Position numbers and translations under genes: made by a program
NCBI RefSeq assembly: GCF_004570385.1
Contig: NZ_SPQL01000019.1
Span: 1 to 63,810 of the forward strand
DNA: 63,810 bases
Direction of reading: 5' to 3'
Origin: Blastococcus sp. CT_GayMR19
Lineage (GTDB): Bacteria; Actinomycetota; Actinomycetes; Mycobacteriales; Geodermatophilaceae
The notes under the pieces: model-generated
The model's database searches: none
The model's input: the letters and a program-made list of their open reading frames with translations, nothing else
What the model was told of the DNA's origin: nothing
Part shown: one piece after another, positions 54,494 through 63,810 of the stretch
How the letters are laid out: each line of letters begins with the position of its first letter
Position numbering within the stretch: the stretch's first letter is position 1

Positions 54494-55865
54494 ACGGCTC
54501 CGGGTAGCGCGGCGGCGTCTGCCCGGAGGTCGCGGGTGCGACGACGGGCAGGCCGGCCCACCGGCGGGCGACGCCGAGCACCGCGCCGGCCTGGTCGTCC
54601 GAGTAGCTCCAGGGCATCTCGGTGACCGAGCGGCCGATGGCCTCCAGGTGGGGGCGGGCCGAGTCGGCGTCCTCCGCCAGCCAGAAGGCGTAGGCGGCCA
54701 GGTTGTGGCCGAACAGCCGGCCACCCGGGCGCGGGCCGCCGTCCGGTCCGGCCATCCACCGCTGCACGCACGCGCGCAGCTCGGTGCGGGTCGCGCCGGA
54801 CTCCATGTGCCGGGAGCCCTTCGCGGGACCGCCGATGCCGTCGGAGAGCTGCAGGTAGTGCTCGACGTGGGCCATGACCGGCAGCAGGCAGGTGGCCGAG
54901 CCCTCGGGCGCCTCGGCGGCCAGCCCGCGGGCGAACTCGAACATCGTGTCGGTGTTGCCCATCCACTTGGCGCAGACGGTCTGCAGGACCGCGTGGGCGC
55001 CGTGCACGTGGCTGGGTGCGCGCTCGAAGAGCCCCTCCATCCGCCGCTCGAACTCTTCCTGCTCGACCTGCTGGCCGCGGGCCATCTCGACCAGGGTCAC
55101 CCACGGCATCGGGTCGGCCGGGTCCAGTTCGACCGCCTTCTCGGCCAGCCGCTGGGCCTGCGCGAGCCCGGTGAAGAACGCCTGGATCTGGTCCTGCGAC
55201 GTCTGGGCGGCGTAGGCCGCTCCCCGGGCCGCCCAGGCGCGGTGCAGTGCCAGCTCGGCGCGGATGACGGTCGCGGTCGGGTCGTTCGGCGTCGCGGCGA
55301 ACCACTCCTCGACCCACTGGCTGTCGTGCAGGGACTGCTCGGCCAGCAGACGGAGGCGGTCGGCCCGCACCTCGGGGTCCCCGGTCGCGGCGAGCAGGGC
55401 GGCGGCGGGCTGCCACTCACCGCGGCGGGTCGCCTCCAGCGCCGCGGCCAGGTCGACGTCGTCGCCGATCTCGTCGACCGGGACGATCTCGTCCGGCGAC
55501 AGCTCACCCTCCACCGCTGTGCGCCCGCCCATCTGGAAGGTGAGGAACCGCGCGAACCGTGCGCCGGTGAGCACCAGCACCCCTCCGGCTGCGGCGTAGC
55601 CGACCTGGGTCGGCAGCGCCGCGGTCTCCACGTGCGGCGCGATCAGCCCGTACGTGAGCCCCCACACGCCCACCAGGACGGCGGGGTAGGCGACGACCAG
55701 GCTGATCGCCCGCACGCCGGTCGGGTTGAACAGGAACGGCGCGTCCGCGCGGATGCCGAACAGATAGCCCAGCCGGCTGCCGGCGATCACGAACATGAAG
55801 GCGAAGAGCAGGACGACGATGACGGCGCTCGTCGCGACGTTCGCGCCCGTGGGGTCGAGGGTCAT
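54480..55865 (-). CDS. Membrane-anchored TPR-like hypothetical protein
   Basis: 461 aa. Three hydrophobic segments in the first 115 residues (ATSAVIVVLLFAFMFVIAG; LVVAYPAVLVGVWGLTYGLI; VGYAAAGGVLVLTGA) then a long cytoplasmic helical domain with TPR-like spacing (AALLAATGDPEVRADRLRLL, AQRLAEKAVELDPADPMPW). Family unknown to me. Its last 14 bases are antisense to the end of the protease gene. TAGCCT eight bases before the ATG suggests a leaderless message. Confidence 0.75.
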   Translation of the reverse strand: MTLDPTGANVATSAVIVVLLFAFMFVIAGSRLGYLFGIRADAPFLFNPTGVRAISLVVAYPAVLVGVWGLTYGLIAPHVETAALPTQVGYAAAGGVLVLTGARFARFLTFQMGGRTAVEGELSPDEIVPVDEIGDDVDLAAALEATRRGEWQPAAALLAATGDPEVRADRLRLLAEQSLHDSQWVEEWFAATPNDPTATVIRAELALHRAWAARGAAYAAQTSQDQIQAFFTGLAQAQRLAEKAVELDPADPMPWVTLVEMARGQQVEQEEFERRMEGLFERAPSHVHGAHAVLQTVCAKWMGNTDTMFEFARGLAAEAPEGSATCLLPVMAHVEHYLQLSDGIGGPAKGSRHMESGATRTELRACVQRWMAGPDGGPRPGGRLFGHNLAAYAFWLAEDADSARPHLEAIGRSVTEMPWSYSDDQAGAVLGVARRWAGLPVVAPATSGQTPPRYPEPFSPV

Positions 55866-55873
55866 GGAGCGGG

Positions 55874-55879
55874 AGGCTA
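55874..55879 (-). promoter_or_regulatory. -10 element of a leaderless transcript (TPR-like protein)
   Basis: Reads TAGCCT on the minus strand, eight bases before the ATG at 55865. Confidence 0.5.
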
Positions 55880-55978
55880 GGCGGGCCGGTGCCGGAACTC
55901 CGCCCGCCGTCGCGGACGCGCCGGGTGCGCTGTCCGGCACGTCACAGCAGCGTCACCAGCATCAATCCGCGCGCGGGG

Positions 55979-55984
55979 GATACT
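55979..55984 (+). promoter_or_regulatory. Candidate -10 for ispG
   Basis: GATACT, seven bases before the ATG; weaker match to TANNNT. Confidence 0.3.
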
Positions 55985-55991
55985 GGCCGTC

Positions 55992-57152
55992 ATGGCGATC
56001 CCCGTCGGTCTCGGCATGCCGACTGCACCTCCTCCCGTTCTCGCTCCCCGTCGCAAGACCCGCCAGCTCGACGTCGGTGGTGTCGGCGTCGGCAGCGACT
56101 TCCCGGTGAGCGTGCAGTCGATGACCACGACCAAGACCGCGGACATCAACGCGACCCTCCAGCAGATCGCCGAGCTGACGGCGTCCGGCTGCCAGATCGT
56201 GCGGGTCGCCGTACCGGACACGGACGACGCCGAGGCGCTGCCGGTGATCGCGAAGAAGTCGCAGATCCCGGTGATCGCCGACATCCACTTCCAGCCGCGC
56301 TACGTGTTCGCGGCCATCGACGCCGGCTGCGCCGCCGTGCGCGTGAACCCCGGCAACATCAAGAAGTTCGACGACAAGGTCGGCGAGATCGCCAAGGCGG
56401 CCGGCGACGCCCGCGTCCCGATCCGGATCGGCGTCAACGCCGGCTCCCTCGACAAGCGGCTGCTGGCCAAGTACGGCAAGGCGACGCCCGAGGCCCTGGT
56501 CGAGTCCGCGCTCTGGGAGTGCTCGCTGTTCGAGGAGCACGGCTTCCGCGACATCAAGATCTCGGTGAAGCACAACGACCCGGTGGTCATGGTGCGCGCC
56601 TACGAGCTGCTGGCCGCCCAGTGCGACTACCCCCTGCACCTCGGCGTCACCGAGGCCGGCCCCGCGTTCCAGGGCACGATCAAGTCCGCCGTCGCCTTCG
56701 GTGCCCTGCTGTCGCGGGGGATCGGCGACACCATCCGCGTCTCCCTCTCCGCCCCTCCCGTGGAGGAGGTCAAGGTCGGCAACCAGATCCTCGAGTCGCT
56801 GAACCTCAAGCAGCGCGGACTGGAGATCGTCAGCTGCCCCTCGTGCGGCCGGGCGCAGGTCGACGTCTACAAGCTGGCGAACGAGGTGACCGCCGGGCTC
56901 GAGGGCATGGAGGTGCCGCTCCGGGTCGCCGTCATGGGCTGTGTCGTCAACGGCCCCGGCGAGGCCCGCGAGGCCGACCTCGGCGTGGCGTCGGGCAACG
57001 GCAAGGGCCAGATCTTCGTCAAGGGCGAAGTGGTCAAGACGGTGCCGGAGTCGCAGATCGTGGAGACCCTCATCGAGGAGGCCATGCGCATCGCGGGCGA
57101 GTACGTCGACGCGGGAGAGCCGTCCGGCCCGCCCGTCGTCAGCGTCAGCTGA
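55992..57152 (+). CDS. ispG: 4-hydroxy-3-methylbut-2-enyl diphosphate synthase
   Basis: 386 aa; reductive step of the MEP pathway using a [4Fe-4S] cluster. N-terminal TIM barrel ([20 protein letters not shown] near 35, [11 protein letters not shown] near 95, [12 protein letters not shown] near 150), C-terminal cluster domain with Cys ligands in [13 protein letters not shown] near 280 and [10 protein letters not shown] near 315. Ends [10 protein letters not shown]. In the same direction as dxr and the protease, with the TPR-like gene between on the other strand. Confidence 0.96.
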   Translation: MAIPVGLGMPTAPPPVLAPRRKTRQLDVGGVGVGSDFPVSVQSMTTTKTADINATLQQIAELTASGCQIVRVAVPDTDDAEALPVIAKKSQIPVIADIHFQPRYVFAAIDAGCAAVRVNPGNIKKFDDKVGEIAKAAGDARVPIRIGVNAGSLDKRLLAKYGKATPEALVESALWECSLFEEHGFRDIKISVKHNDPVVMVRAYELLAAQCDYPLHLGVTEAGPAFQGTIKSAVAFGALLSRGIGDTIRVSLSAPPVEEVKVGNQILESLNLKQRGLEIVSCPSCGRAQVDVYKLANEVTAGLEGMEVPLRVAVMGCVVNGPGEAREADLGVASGNGKGQIFVKGEVVKTVPESQIVETLIEEAMRIAGEYVDAGEPSGPPVVSVS

Positions 57153-57164
57153 CTCGGCCGTCCC

Positions 57165-58016
57165 GTGCTCCGTGCGCCTGTCGCCCGCGTCCTCGACGAG
57201 GCCGACGAGGGGGCCGTGCACCGGCTGCTGGCCACCGATCCCGTCGCGGCGTGCGTGCTGGCCGGCCGGATCGAGGCGACCGGCACCGCACAGGACAGGC
57301 TCGGCGCGCCGCTGTGGGGAATCGGGTCGGGCCGGAGCCTGGACGCCGTCTGCCTGGCCGGAGCCAATCTGATCCCCTTCGCCGTGCCCGGCGCGGAACG
57401 CGCCGCCGCCGTCGCCTTCGCCGACCGGGCCCGGCGGGCCGGCCGTCGGTGCTCGACGATCGTGGGACCTGCGACCGCGGTGGCCCCGCTGTGGGAACTG
57501 CTCGCCCCCCACTGGGGGCCGGCGCGGGACCACCGGCCCGATCAGCCCCTGCTGGCCATCGACGGGCCGCCCGCCGTGGCGCCCGAGCCGCGGGTCCGCC
57601 CGGTGCGGCCCGCGGAGCTGGAGATCCTGATGCCGGCGGCCGTCGCCATGTTCACCGAGGAGGTGGGCGTCAGCCCCCTGCGCGTGGACGGCGGAGCGGG
57701 CTACCGCGCGCGCGTGGCGGAGCTCGTCCGGGCCGGCCAGTCACTCGCCTGGATCGAGGACGGCACCGTGCTCTTCAAGGCCGAGATCGGCGCCGTCTCG
57801 CGGGCGGCCTGCCAGGTCCAGGGCGTCTGGGTCGCGCCCGCCCACCGCGGCCGGGGGATCGGGACCGCCGGGACCGCCGCGGTCGTGCAGTACGCGCGCA
57901 CGGTGCTCGCGCCGGTGGTCAGCCTGTACGTGAACGGGTTCAACGGCCCCGCCCGCTCGGCCTATCGCCGGGTCGGCTTCCGCGACGTGGGGCAGTACGC
58001 CAGCGTGCTGTTCTGA
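57165..58016 (+). CDS. GNAT acetyltransferase with N-terminal DUF4081 domain
   Basis: 283 aa. The first 135 residues (DEADEGAVHRLLATDPVAAC, ANLIPFAVPGAE, RRCSTIVGPATAV) match the degenerate GNAT-like DUF4081; residues 145-283 are a GNAT fold with acetyl-CoA loop VWVAPAHRGRGIGTAGTAAV near 222 and a C-terminal YVNGFNGPARSAYRRVGF. Twelve bases after ispG and in the same place as in mycobacteria. GTG start. Target unknown; a cell-wall or protein substrate has been suggested for relatives only. Confidence 0.88.
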   Translation: MLRAPVARVLDEADEGAVHRLLATDPVAACVLAGRIEATGTAQDRLGAPLWGIGSGRSLDAVCLAGANLIPFAVPGAERAAAVAFADRARRAGRRCSTIVGPATAVAPLWELLAPHWGPARDHRPDQPLLAIDGPPAVAPEPRVRPVRPAELEILMPAAVAMFTEEVGVSPLRVDGGAGYRARVAELVRAGQSLAWIEDGTVLFKAEIGAVSRAACQVQGVWVAPAHRGRGIGTAGTAAVVQYARTVLAPVVSLYVNGFNGPARSAYRRVGFRDVGQYASVLF

Positions 58017-58048
58017 GTCCCGCCGGTCTCGTCTGACAGGCTGTCGCC

Positions 58049-59941
58049 GTGCGGACAAGACGGGGCCCCGCGCTCGCCCTCAGCCTGATCCTGACCGTTC
58101 CGGTCCTCGCCGCCTGCTCCGGCAGCGCCGAGGACGACGTCCGCGCCGCCGCGCAGACCTTCCTCGCCGGCTGGGCCGACGGGGACGTCGCCGCCGCGGC
58201 CAGGGCGACGTCGGACCCCGAGGCCACGTCGGCGCTGCTGGAGCAGACCGCGGAAGACCTCCCCGAGGCGACGCTCTCCACGGAGCTCGGGACGGTCACG
58301 GTCGAGGACGAGCAGGCCACCGTGGCGTGGACGGCGACCTGGGACCTCGCCGCCGCCCCCGACTGGAGCTACGACGCCGCCCTGGACCTCGAGCAGGTCG
58401 AGGACACCTGGCGGGTCGTCGCGGCGCCGACGCTCGTGCATCCGGAGCTGGGGGAGGGGCAGCGCCTGAAGCTGGCCCGCACGCTGCCCGACCGGGCGCC
58501 GATCACCGATGCCACCGGGGCGCCACTGTTCACGCCGACCGAGGTCGTGAACGTCGGCGTCGACAAGGCCCAGGTGACCGACCTGCCCGCGCTGGCCGCC
58601 GCGCTGTCCGCCGCGACCGGAGTCGCCGCCGAGGAGATCGTGGCCGACGTGGACGCGGCCCCCGCGCGACAGTTCGTCCCGGTCATCACGCTGCGCCGGC
58701 CGGACTTCGAGAGGATCCGAGCCCAGGTGTTCGACCTCCCCGGCGCGGTCTTCCCGACGGCCACCCGGCTGCTCGCGCCGACTGCCCGCTTCGCCGAGGC
58801 GCTCCTGGGCCGGGTGGGGGCGGCGACCGCCGAGGTCATCGAGGAGTCCCAGGACGACGGCTCCCCGCGCTATGCCGACGGCGACCAGCTGGGGCTGTCG
58901 GGGTTGCAGCGAGCCTTCCAGGAGGAGCTCTCGGGCACCCCGGGCTTCACCGTCTCGGTGGTGAGCACCGACGCTGCGACAGGCGACGAGGGTCTCGAGA
59001 TCGACTCGGTCGCCCCCGAGCCCGGCACTCCGCTCCAGACACCGCTCGTACCGGCGGTGCAGAACGCCGCCGACGCGGCCGCGGCCGCGCAGACCCTGCC
59101 GACGCACGTCGTGGTGGTCCGGCCCGGGACGGGTGAGCTCCTCGCGGTCTCCTCGAACGAGCCCGCCGACGCCGGGAACGCCCTGGCCGGTCAGTTCCCG
59201 CCGGGCTCGGCCATGAAGACGATCACCGCGACCGCCCTCCTCTCGGCCGGCACGCTCACGCCGGACAGTCCCGTCGCCTGTCCGGGCACCACGTCGGTGG
59301 AGGGCCGGGAGTTCGAGAACCAGGACCAGTTCGATCTGGGCACGGTCCCCTTCACCGAGGCGCTCGCGCAGTCGTGCAACACGACGTTCATCCAGCAGGG
59401 GCTGGAGCTCCCCGACGGTGCCCTCGCGGAGGCGGCGGCGTCCTACGGCGTCGGCATCGAGTGGAAGCTCCCCGTCGACGTCTTCAGCGGCAGCGTCCCG
59501 TCGGACAGCACCGGTACGACGAAGGCGGCGAACGCGATCGGTCAGGGGCAGGTGCTGATGAGCCCTGCCGCCATGGCGGTCGTGGCCGCCGGCATCGCCG
59601 GTGGCACACCGGTCGCGCCCATCGAGATCGCGGGTACCGAACCCTCCGCGGAGCTCCCGGCGGGACCGTCCCCGGCCGTGCTCGACGCGCTGCGGCCGAT
59701 GATGCGCCAGGTGGTGCTCGCCGGGACGGCGACGCAGCTGGCCGACCACGGCGAGGTGTTCGGCAAGACCGGGACCGCCGAGTACGGCAGCAACACCCCG
59801 CCCGACGCGCACGGCTGGTTCATGGGCTACCAGGTGGGCGGACCCGCAGGCGACGTCGCCTTCGCCGTCCTGGTGGAGGGCGGGCAGTCCAGCAGCGTCG
59901 CGGTCGGTGTCGCCGACGCGTTCCTGGGCGCCCTGGGCTGA
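58049..59941 (+). CDS. Class B penicillin-binding protein (lipoprotein, MecA_N type)
   Basis: 630 aa. Lipoprotein signal peptide ending VLAACSGS (Cys22). Residues 28-130: NTF2-like MecA_N domain; 135-300: PBP dimerisation-like region; 330-630: transpeptidase with SxxK in PPGSAMKTITA near 390, SxN as SCN in AQSCNTTF near 444 and KTG in FGKTGTAEY near 571. It should cross-link peptidoglycan outside the membrane and bind beta-lactams. The domain order is that of PBP2a-like low-affinity enzymes. GTG start. Confidence 0.93.
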   Translation: MRTRRGPALALSLILTVPVLAACSGSAEDDVRAAAQTFLAGWADGDVAAAARATSDPEATSALLEQTAEDLPEATLSTELGTVTVEDEQATVAWTATWDLAAAPDWSYDAALDLEQVEDTWRVVAAPTLVHPELGEGQRLKLARTLPDRAPITDATGAPLFTPTEVVNVGVDKAQVTDLPALAAALSAATGVAAEEIVADVDAAPARQFVPVITLRRPDFERIRAQVFDLPGAVFPTATRLLAPTARFAEALLGRVGAATAEVIEESQDDGSPRYADGDQLGLSGLQRAFQEELSGTPGFTVSVVSTDAATGDEGLEIDSVAPEPGTPLQTPLVPAVQNAADAAAAAQTLPTHVVVVRPGTGELLAVSSNEPADAGNALAGQFPPGSAMKTITATALLSAGTLTPDSPVACPGTTSVEGREFENQDQFDLGTVPFTEALAQSCNTTFIQQGLELPDGALAEAAASYGVGIEWKLPVDVFSGSVPSDSTGTTKAANAIGQGQVLMSPAAMAVVAAGIAGGTPVAPIEIAGTEPSAELPAGPSPAVLDALRPMMRQVVLAGTATQLADHGEVFGKTGTAEYGSNTPPDAHGWFMGYQVGGPAGDVAFAVLVEGGQSSSVAVGVADAFLGALG

Positions 59942-59978
59942 CAAGGCCGGAGTGCCGGCCGGAGTGCCGGCCGGGTCG

Positions 59979-60440
59979 CTACCCGGACAGTCCGGGCAAC
60001 GCCGTCGTCACGGTCGGCTTCCCGGCGGCCGTCCGCCAGCCCACCGCACGGACCTCCGCGTCGCCGAGCGCCCCCACGGCGAGCTCCCGGGTCGACCGCT
60101 CCGCGGCCTGGTGGAGCACGCGCACCCAGGTCGCGGCGACGCCGTCCTCGAGAACGACGGCCAGGGCGGCGGCGTCCGTCGCGGACAGCACCGGGAAGGG
60201 GAGGGCGTAGGCGCCCCGCGCGCCCACCGGGTCGACCTCGCGGTCGACGAGGAGCGCCGTCAGGCGGTCGCGCAGATCGCGGTGCGCCGTCTCCGCCGTC
60301 GCTGCGGTGGCGTTCGCGCCGGGGCCCAGGGCGGCACCCACGACGCCGTAGCCCCAGACCGCCGCGTGGGAGGCGGCGAGCGCCTCGTCCAGCGCCGTGT
60401 TCTCGGAGGCCAGGTCGGGCCCCGCGGTGTCGTCAGCCAT
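59979..60440 (-). CDS. DUF4439 ferritin-like protein
   Basis: 153 aa. Predicted four-helix bundle: ENTALDEALAASHAAVWGYGVVGAA, TAETAHRDLRDRLTALLVDR, SATDAAALAVVLEDGVAATWV, QAAERSTRELAVGALGDAEVRAV. It fits the ferritin-like DUF4439 family, though a classic di-iron ExxH pair is not clear (one H in TAHRD). Starts 12 bases after the lipoprotein gene on the same strand and is probably its partner. ATG 60440 has GAGG upstream; GTG 60449 is possible. Confidence 0.78.
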   Translation of the reverse strand: MADDTAGPDLASENTALDEALAASHAAVWGYGVVGAALGPGANATAATAETAHRDLRDRLTALLVDREVDPVGARGAYALPFPVLSATDAAALAVVLEDGVAATWVRVLHQAAERSTRELAVGALGDAEVRAVGWRTAAGKPTVTTALPGLSG

Positions 60441-60452
60441 CGGCCGCACGCC

Positions 60453-60938
60453 TCATGCGAGTCTCCCGTCCTGGCCGCGGAGCCCCGCGGCGATCGACCC
60501 CAGCAGTGCGGCCCGCGCCCCCGACTGCTCGAGGCACGCGGCGGCGTGGGAGCTCGCGGCCGCGGCCACCTGACCGCGCAACCACGCCTTCGCTTCCGGC
60601 CCGCCCGGCGGTCCGGCGGACGGGGCGGCGGAGGCCGCGCCGCCGGGCGCGGCGTCGCGCAGCCGCTCCAGCTGCGTCGCGGCCTGCGCGGCGAGCTCGG
60701 CGACGGCCGCCGCCAGGGCGGGGTCAGCGGCACCCGCATCGGCGAAGGCCTTGATCAGGCCCTCCTGCACCGCGACCTGGACGGCCAGCTCATCGGCCTG
60801 CTCGCTGGTCACCTCCGCGGCCTCGTCGTCCGGCGAGGACGTGCATCCCGTGGACAGCAGCGCCAGCCCCACCGCGGAGGCCGCGAGCAGGGTGCGCCGC
60901 GAGAACCCCGGCGGGCGGGAGGGCGGGAGGGAAGGCAT
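60453..60938 (-). CDS. Tat-type lipoprotein with helical ferritin-like domain
   Basis: 161 aa. [21 protein letters not shown] is a twin-Arg signal peptide ending in a lipobox Cys (residue 33). The mature part is all helix ([57 protein letters not shown]) and resembles the DUF4439 protein that follows, suggesting duplication into an exported and a cytosolic copy. Located between the penicillin-binding protein and rimP. Function unknown. Confidence 0.7.
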   Translation of the reverse strand: MPSLPPSRPPGFSRRTLLAASAVGLALLSTGCTSSPDDEAAEVTSEQADELAVQVAVQEGLIKAFADAGAADPALAAAVAELAAQAATQLERLRDAAPGGAASAAPSAGPPGGPEAKAWLRGQVAAAASSHAAACLEQSGARAALLGSIAAGLRGQDGRLA

Positions 60939-61113
60939 CGGGGTCCATTCTCGCAGCAGGGACGCCGGAGGGTCCGGATGCCTGCCGGGGCGCGCCCCGC
61001 GTCGGTCCGCCCGGCCCCACCCCTTTCCCGTCCGCCCCGGGCGTCCCAGCGGCGCACGGCGTCGCCCGCTGCGTCGCTTGCGGCATCTGGTCTCGGCGCG
61101 TCGTCCCGGGCGG

Positions 61114-61119
61114 TAGCCT
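61114..61119 (+). promoter_or_regulatory. Candidate -10 for rimP-nusA
   Basis: TAGCCT, 111 bases before the rimP start. The bases from here to 61229 form a GC-rich leader with no gene. Confidence 0.45.
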
Positions 61120-61229
61120 GACCACTCACCCCCGAACCGGGTCCGACCTGCGCCGGGAGGCCGGACGTCGCCGGATCGGAGGGCCTGCAGCCCGCACCGT
61201 GCGGTTGCCCGAGCCTCGAGGAGGAAGCC

Positions 61230-61877
61230 GTGTCCGCCTCTCGCGGTACCCAGCGGGCCGACCCCGCCACGTCCCGGCTCGCGGGGTGGATCGAGCCGGT
61301 CGTCGGGTCCGCCGGATACGACCTCGAGGAGCTCGTCGTCACCCCGGCCGGCCGGCGCAGCGTCGTCCGTGTGGTGGTGGACCGGGACGAGGGCGTGACC
61401 CTCGACGGCATCGCCGAGATCAGCCGTGCGCTGTCGGAGGTGCTCGACCAGAACGACGACGGAATGGGCCGCACGCCGTACGTGCTCGAGGTGAGCAGCC
61501 CCGGCGTGGACCGGCCGCTCACCGAGCCCCGGCACTGGCGGCGGAACACCGGACGCCTGGTGGCCGTGACCGTCGGCCCCGCCGGATCGACCGACGAGGT
61601 CACCGGCCGCGTCACCGCCGTCGACGACTCCGGCGTCACCCTCGCCGTCGAGGCGAAGGGAAAGCCGGGGGCGAAGAAGCGCCCGCCGACCCCCCGCCAG
61701 GTGCCCTGGGCCGAGCTCGGCTCCGGCCGGGTCCAGGTCGAGTTCGGGCGCGCCGACGCCACCGACCCCAGCGCGTCCGACTTCGCGGACGACGACAGCC
61801 CGCACGACGAGAGCTCGCCCGGAGAGGGCCCCCCCGGCGACGGTGCGGTCCCGACGGAGCGAGGAGGAGAACAGTGA
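61230..61877 (+). CDS. rimP: Ribosome maturation factor RimP
   Basis: 215 aa. N-terminal alpha/beta domain ([40 protein letters not shown]) and C-terminal SH3 domain ([20 protein letters not shown] near 90), with an acidic tail of about 35 residues. Binds 30S subunit precursors. GTG start with CGAGGAGGAAGCC just upstream; the stop overlaps nusA (GTGA). Confidence 0.93.
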   Translation: MSASRGTQRADPATSRLAGWIEPVVGSAGYDLEELVVTPAGRRSVVRVVVDRDEGVTLDGIAEISRALSEVLDQNDDGMGRTPYVLEVSSPGVDRPLTEPRHWRRNTGRLVAVTVGPAGSTDEVTGRVTAVDDSGVTLAVEAKGKPGAKKRPPTPRQVPWAELGSGRVQVEFGRADATDPSASDFADDDSPHDESSPGEGPPGDGAVPTERGGEQ

Positions 61878-63019
61878 ACATCGACGTCACCGCGCTCAAG
61901 GCGGTGGAGCGGGAGAAGGGCATCCCCGCCGACACGGTGATCGAGGCCATCGAGTCCGCGCTGGTCACCGCCTACCGGCACGCCGACGGGGCCGCGAAGC
62001 ACGTGCGCGTCCAGGTCGACCGCAAGAGCGGCGAGGTCGCCGTGCTCGCGCAGGAGCTCGGCCCGGACGGCGACGTCGTCCGCGAGTGGGACGACACCCC
62101 GTCGGACTTCGGCCGGATCGCGGCCAGCACCGCCAAGCAGGTGATCATCCAGCGGCTGCGCGACGCCGAGCACGAGCAGACGTTCGGGGAGTACGCCGGC
62201 AAGGAGGGCGACATCGTGAGCGGGATCGTGCAGGCGCACGATCGGCGCAACGTGCAGGGCACCGTGCTCATCGACATCGGGAAGGTCGAGGCGGTCCTGC
62301 CCCAGGCCGAACAGGTGCCCGGCGAGGAGTACACCCACGGCAGCCGGATCAAGGCCTACGTCGTCTCGGTCGCCCGCACCTTCCGCGGCCCGCAGGTCAC
62401 GGTCTCGCGGACCCATCCCCACCTGGTCCGCAAGCTGTTCGCCCTCGAGGTCCCCGAGATCGCCGACGGCAGCGTCGAGATCGTCGCGGTGGCCCGCGAG
62501 GCCGGGCACCGCTCGAAGATCGCCGTCCGCACCAGCGTGCCCGGCCTGAACGCCAAGGGCTCGTGCATCGGGCCGATGGGCCAGCGGGTGCGCAACGTGA
62601 TGAGCGAGCTGCACGGCGAGAAGATCGACATCGTCGACTGGTCCGAGGACCCGGCGGCGTTCGTCGCGTCCGCGCTGAGCCCGGCGCGGGTCAACAGCGC
62701 CCGGATCGTCGACCCCCAGGCGAAGGCCGTACGGGTGATCGTGCCCGACTTCCAGCTCTCGCTGGCCATCGGCAAGGAGGGCCAGAACGCGCGGCTCGCC
62801 GCCCGGCTCACCGGCTGCCGGATCGACATCCGCAGCGACGCCCAGGCCGACGACGAGGCCGCCACCCCCTCACCGGGCATGGGCCGCCCGCCGCTGCGCT
62901 CCGGTGCGGGCCTCCCCCCGTCGGGGGGCCACGGGGCCGGCGGCCGTTCGCAGCCCCCGCCGGGGGGCCACCGCCCTCCGCCCCGCCGCGCGGAACATCC
63001 CGGGCAGGCCACGCGCTAG
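61874..63019 (+). CDS. nusA: Transcription termination/antitermination protein NusA
   Basis: 381 aa. N-terminal RNAP-binding domain ([33 protein letters not shown]), S1 domain ([20 protein letters not shown] near 112), KH1 ([20 protein letters not shown] near 215) and KH2 ([19 protein letters not shown] near 297), then a disordered Gly/Pro/Arg tail of about 55 residues. Actinobacterial NusA lacks the acidic repeats of E. coli. GTG start overlaps rimP. Confidence 0.95.
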   Translation: MNIDVTALKAVEREKGIPADTVIEAIESALVTAYRHADGAAKHVRVQVDRKSGEVAVLAQELGPDGDVVREWDDTPSDFGRIAASTAKQVIIQRLRDAEHEQTFGEYAGKEGDIVSGIVQAHDRRNVQGTVLIDIGKVEAVLPQAEQVPGEEYTHGSRIKAYVVSVARTFRGPQVTVSRTHPHLVRKLFALEVPEIADGSVEIVAVAREAGHRSKIAVRTSVPGLNAKGSCIGPMGQRVRNVMSELHGEKIDIVDWSEDPAAFVASALSPARVNSARIVDPQAKAVRVIVPDFQLSLAIGKEGQNARLAARLTGCRIDIRSDAQADDEAATPSPGMGRPPLRSGAGLPPSGGHGAGGRSQPPPGGHRPPPRRAEHPGQATR

Positions 63020-63022
63020 AGT
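63017..63022 (+). promoter_or_regulatory. Possible -10 for ylxR
   Basis: TAGAGT overlaps the nusA stop and lies five bases before the GTG of ylxR. Confidence 0.3.
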
Positions 63023-63027
63023 GCAGG

Positions 63028-63339
63028 GTGGCCGAAACGTCGAAACCGGTACGCACCTGTGTGGGGTGCCGGGAACGCGCTCCGGCCAGCGATCTGCTGC
63101 GTGTCGTCGTCCGCTCCGGGGCTCTGGTCCCGGACGTCCGTCGGCGGCTCCCCGGAAGGGGAGCGTCGGTGCACCCCACCCCGGAGTGCCTGTCCGCAGC
63201 CGAGCGACGCCGGGCCTTCGCCCGGGCGCTGCGCCTCCCCGGAGGCGCCGGCACCCCGGTGGAGGCAGGTCCGCTCCGCGCCCACGTACTCGGCACCTCC
63301 CCGGAGATGGCCGGAGCGCGGGCCGGGACGGGCGAGTGA
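63028..63339 (+). CDS. ylxR: YlxR family nucleoid/RNA-binding protein
   Basis: 103 aa. Hallmark RTCVGCRERAPASDLLRVV near residue 8 and GRGASVHPTPECL near 43 (Cys residues may bind zinc). YlxR proteins bind DNA or RNA, and in some bacteria influence RNase P. Standard place between nusA and infB. GTG start; eight bases after the nusA stop. Confidence 0.92.
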   Translation: MAETSKPVRTCVGCRERAPASDLLRVVVRSGALVPDVRRRLPGRGASVHPTPECLSAAERRRAFARALRLPGGAGTPVEAGPLRAHVLGTSPEMAGARAGTGE

Positions 63340-63495
63340 CGGACAGCAGGACCCAGTCGGATCGGCACCAGGCCGGTTCGCATGTCGACAGGACATTCGT
63401 CGGATGACTCAGCCGTGAAGTTCTCACGATGACCATGCGCCACTAACGACGAGGTCGAGCGGGCAAGCCGCCGGCCTCACCAATTGAGGAGACCC

Positions 63496-63810
63496 GTGCC
63501 AGGCAAAGCCCGCGTACACGAACTCGCCAAGGAGTTCGGTGTCGACAGCAAGACCGTGCTCGCCAAGCTCAAGGAGCAGGGCGAGTTCGTGAAGTCCGCG
63601 TCCTCCACCGTCGAGGCCCCCGTGGCCCGGCGGATCCGTGAGGCGTTCGCGTCGGGAGGCAACGGAGGCGCCGACACCGGTTCCGCCGCGGCCCGCCCCG
63701 GCCCCCGCCGTCCCAGCGCATCCGCCGCCGCACCCGCGGAGCCGGCTGCTCCGGTCGCCCCACCCGCTCCGGTCGCGGCACCCCCCGCTGCGGCGGCCCC
63801 CGCCGCTCCG
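63496..63810 (+). CDS. infB: Translation initiation factor IF-2, N-terminus (runs off window)
   Basis: First 105 codons only. [20 protein letters not shown] and [17 protein letters not shown] are the conserved IF2 N-terminal domain, followed by [14 protein letters not shown] and a Pro/Ala-rich linker typical of long actinobacterial IF2. GTG 63496 with GAGGAG (63485-63490) upstream. The GTPase domain lies beyond the window. The 156 bases between ylxR and this start contain no gene. Confidence 0.94.
   Translation, partial: MPGKARVHELAKEFGVDSKTVLAKLKEQGEFVKSASSTVEAPVARRIREAFASGGNGGADTGSAAARPGPRRPSASAAAPAEPAAPVAPPAPVAAPPAAAAPAAP

Noticed and set aside
63340-63495. Small gene between ylxR and infB
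   Set aside because: Several short frames exist but none has a ribosome site or conserved look.

Overview
The window is about 64 kb of very GC-rich chromosome from an actinomycete. Gene order runs smc, ftsY, amt-glnB-glnD, ffh, rpsP-KH-rimM-trmD, rplS, lepB, rnhB-DUF2469, yraN-comM-dprA, xerC, whiG, rpsB-tsf, pyrH-frr-cdsA, rlmN, dxr-rip-ispG, rimP-nusA-ylxR-infB. From general knowledge this is essentially the order of the matching Mycobacterium tuberculosis block. A WhiG/FliA-type sigma factor, many GTG starts and the protein style suggest a Geodermatophilaceae-like organism (Blastococcus, Geodermatophilus, Modestobacter). The family is an inference; the phylum is secure.

Layout. 1-4890: end of smc, an exported-type PhoD phosphatase and an EEP-family hydrolase on the minus strand, then ftsY. 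4887-7826: a minus-strand metal ECF transporter operon (cbiM/nikM, PDGLE protein, cbiQ, cbiO) plus an NTF2-like gene. A Nur-like operator in front of it points to nickel. 8002-12300: nitrogen control (amt, glnB, glnD) behind a GlnR-like site. 12381-15288: a small Cys-rich protein, ffh and an amidohydrolase. 15241-17915: an OmpR-type two-component system divergent from a secreted Ser/Asp/His-tailed protein. 18056-26189: proS and a translation/export block, with an atypical response regulator behind an AT-rich palindromic promoter. 26190-32861: DNA-uptake and recombination genes (yraN, comM, dprA, xerC), a low-GC orphan gene, whiG, and a methyltransferase whose N-terminus is cut by an in-frame amber codon. 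32952-38229: M23 protein, rpsB-tsf-pyrH-frr-cdsA.

38234-49546 is an accessory block inserted between cdsA and rlmN, which are usually adjacent. It holds a DUF952-GNAT fusion, PPK2, a NarL-type two-component system with a divergent small membrane protein, a HelR-like RNA-polymerase-recycling ATPase, a methyltransferase, a large SARP/AfsR-like regulator and a TrmH-family methylase. Repeated YTGCA elements at 11-bp spacing lie in front of both the methyltransferase and the SARP regulator and suggest a small regulon. 49568-63810: rlmN, VIT-family transporter, dxr-rip-ispG (MEP pathway and site-2 protease), a class B penicillin-binding protein, a ferritin-like pair, and rimP-nusA-ylxR-infB; infB runs off the end.

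A recurring feature is a TANNNT hexamer 5-9 bases before an ATG or GTG, the arrangement of leaderless actinobacterial transcripts. I saw no tRNA, rRNA, insertion sequence or CRISPR array. Long open frames on the opposite strand of most genes are products of GC-rich third codon positions and are not listed.
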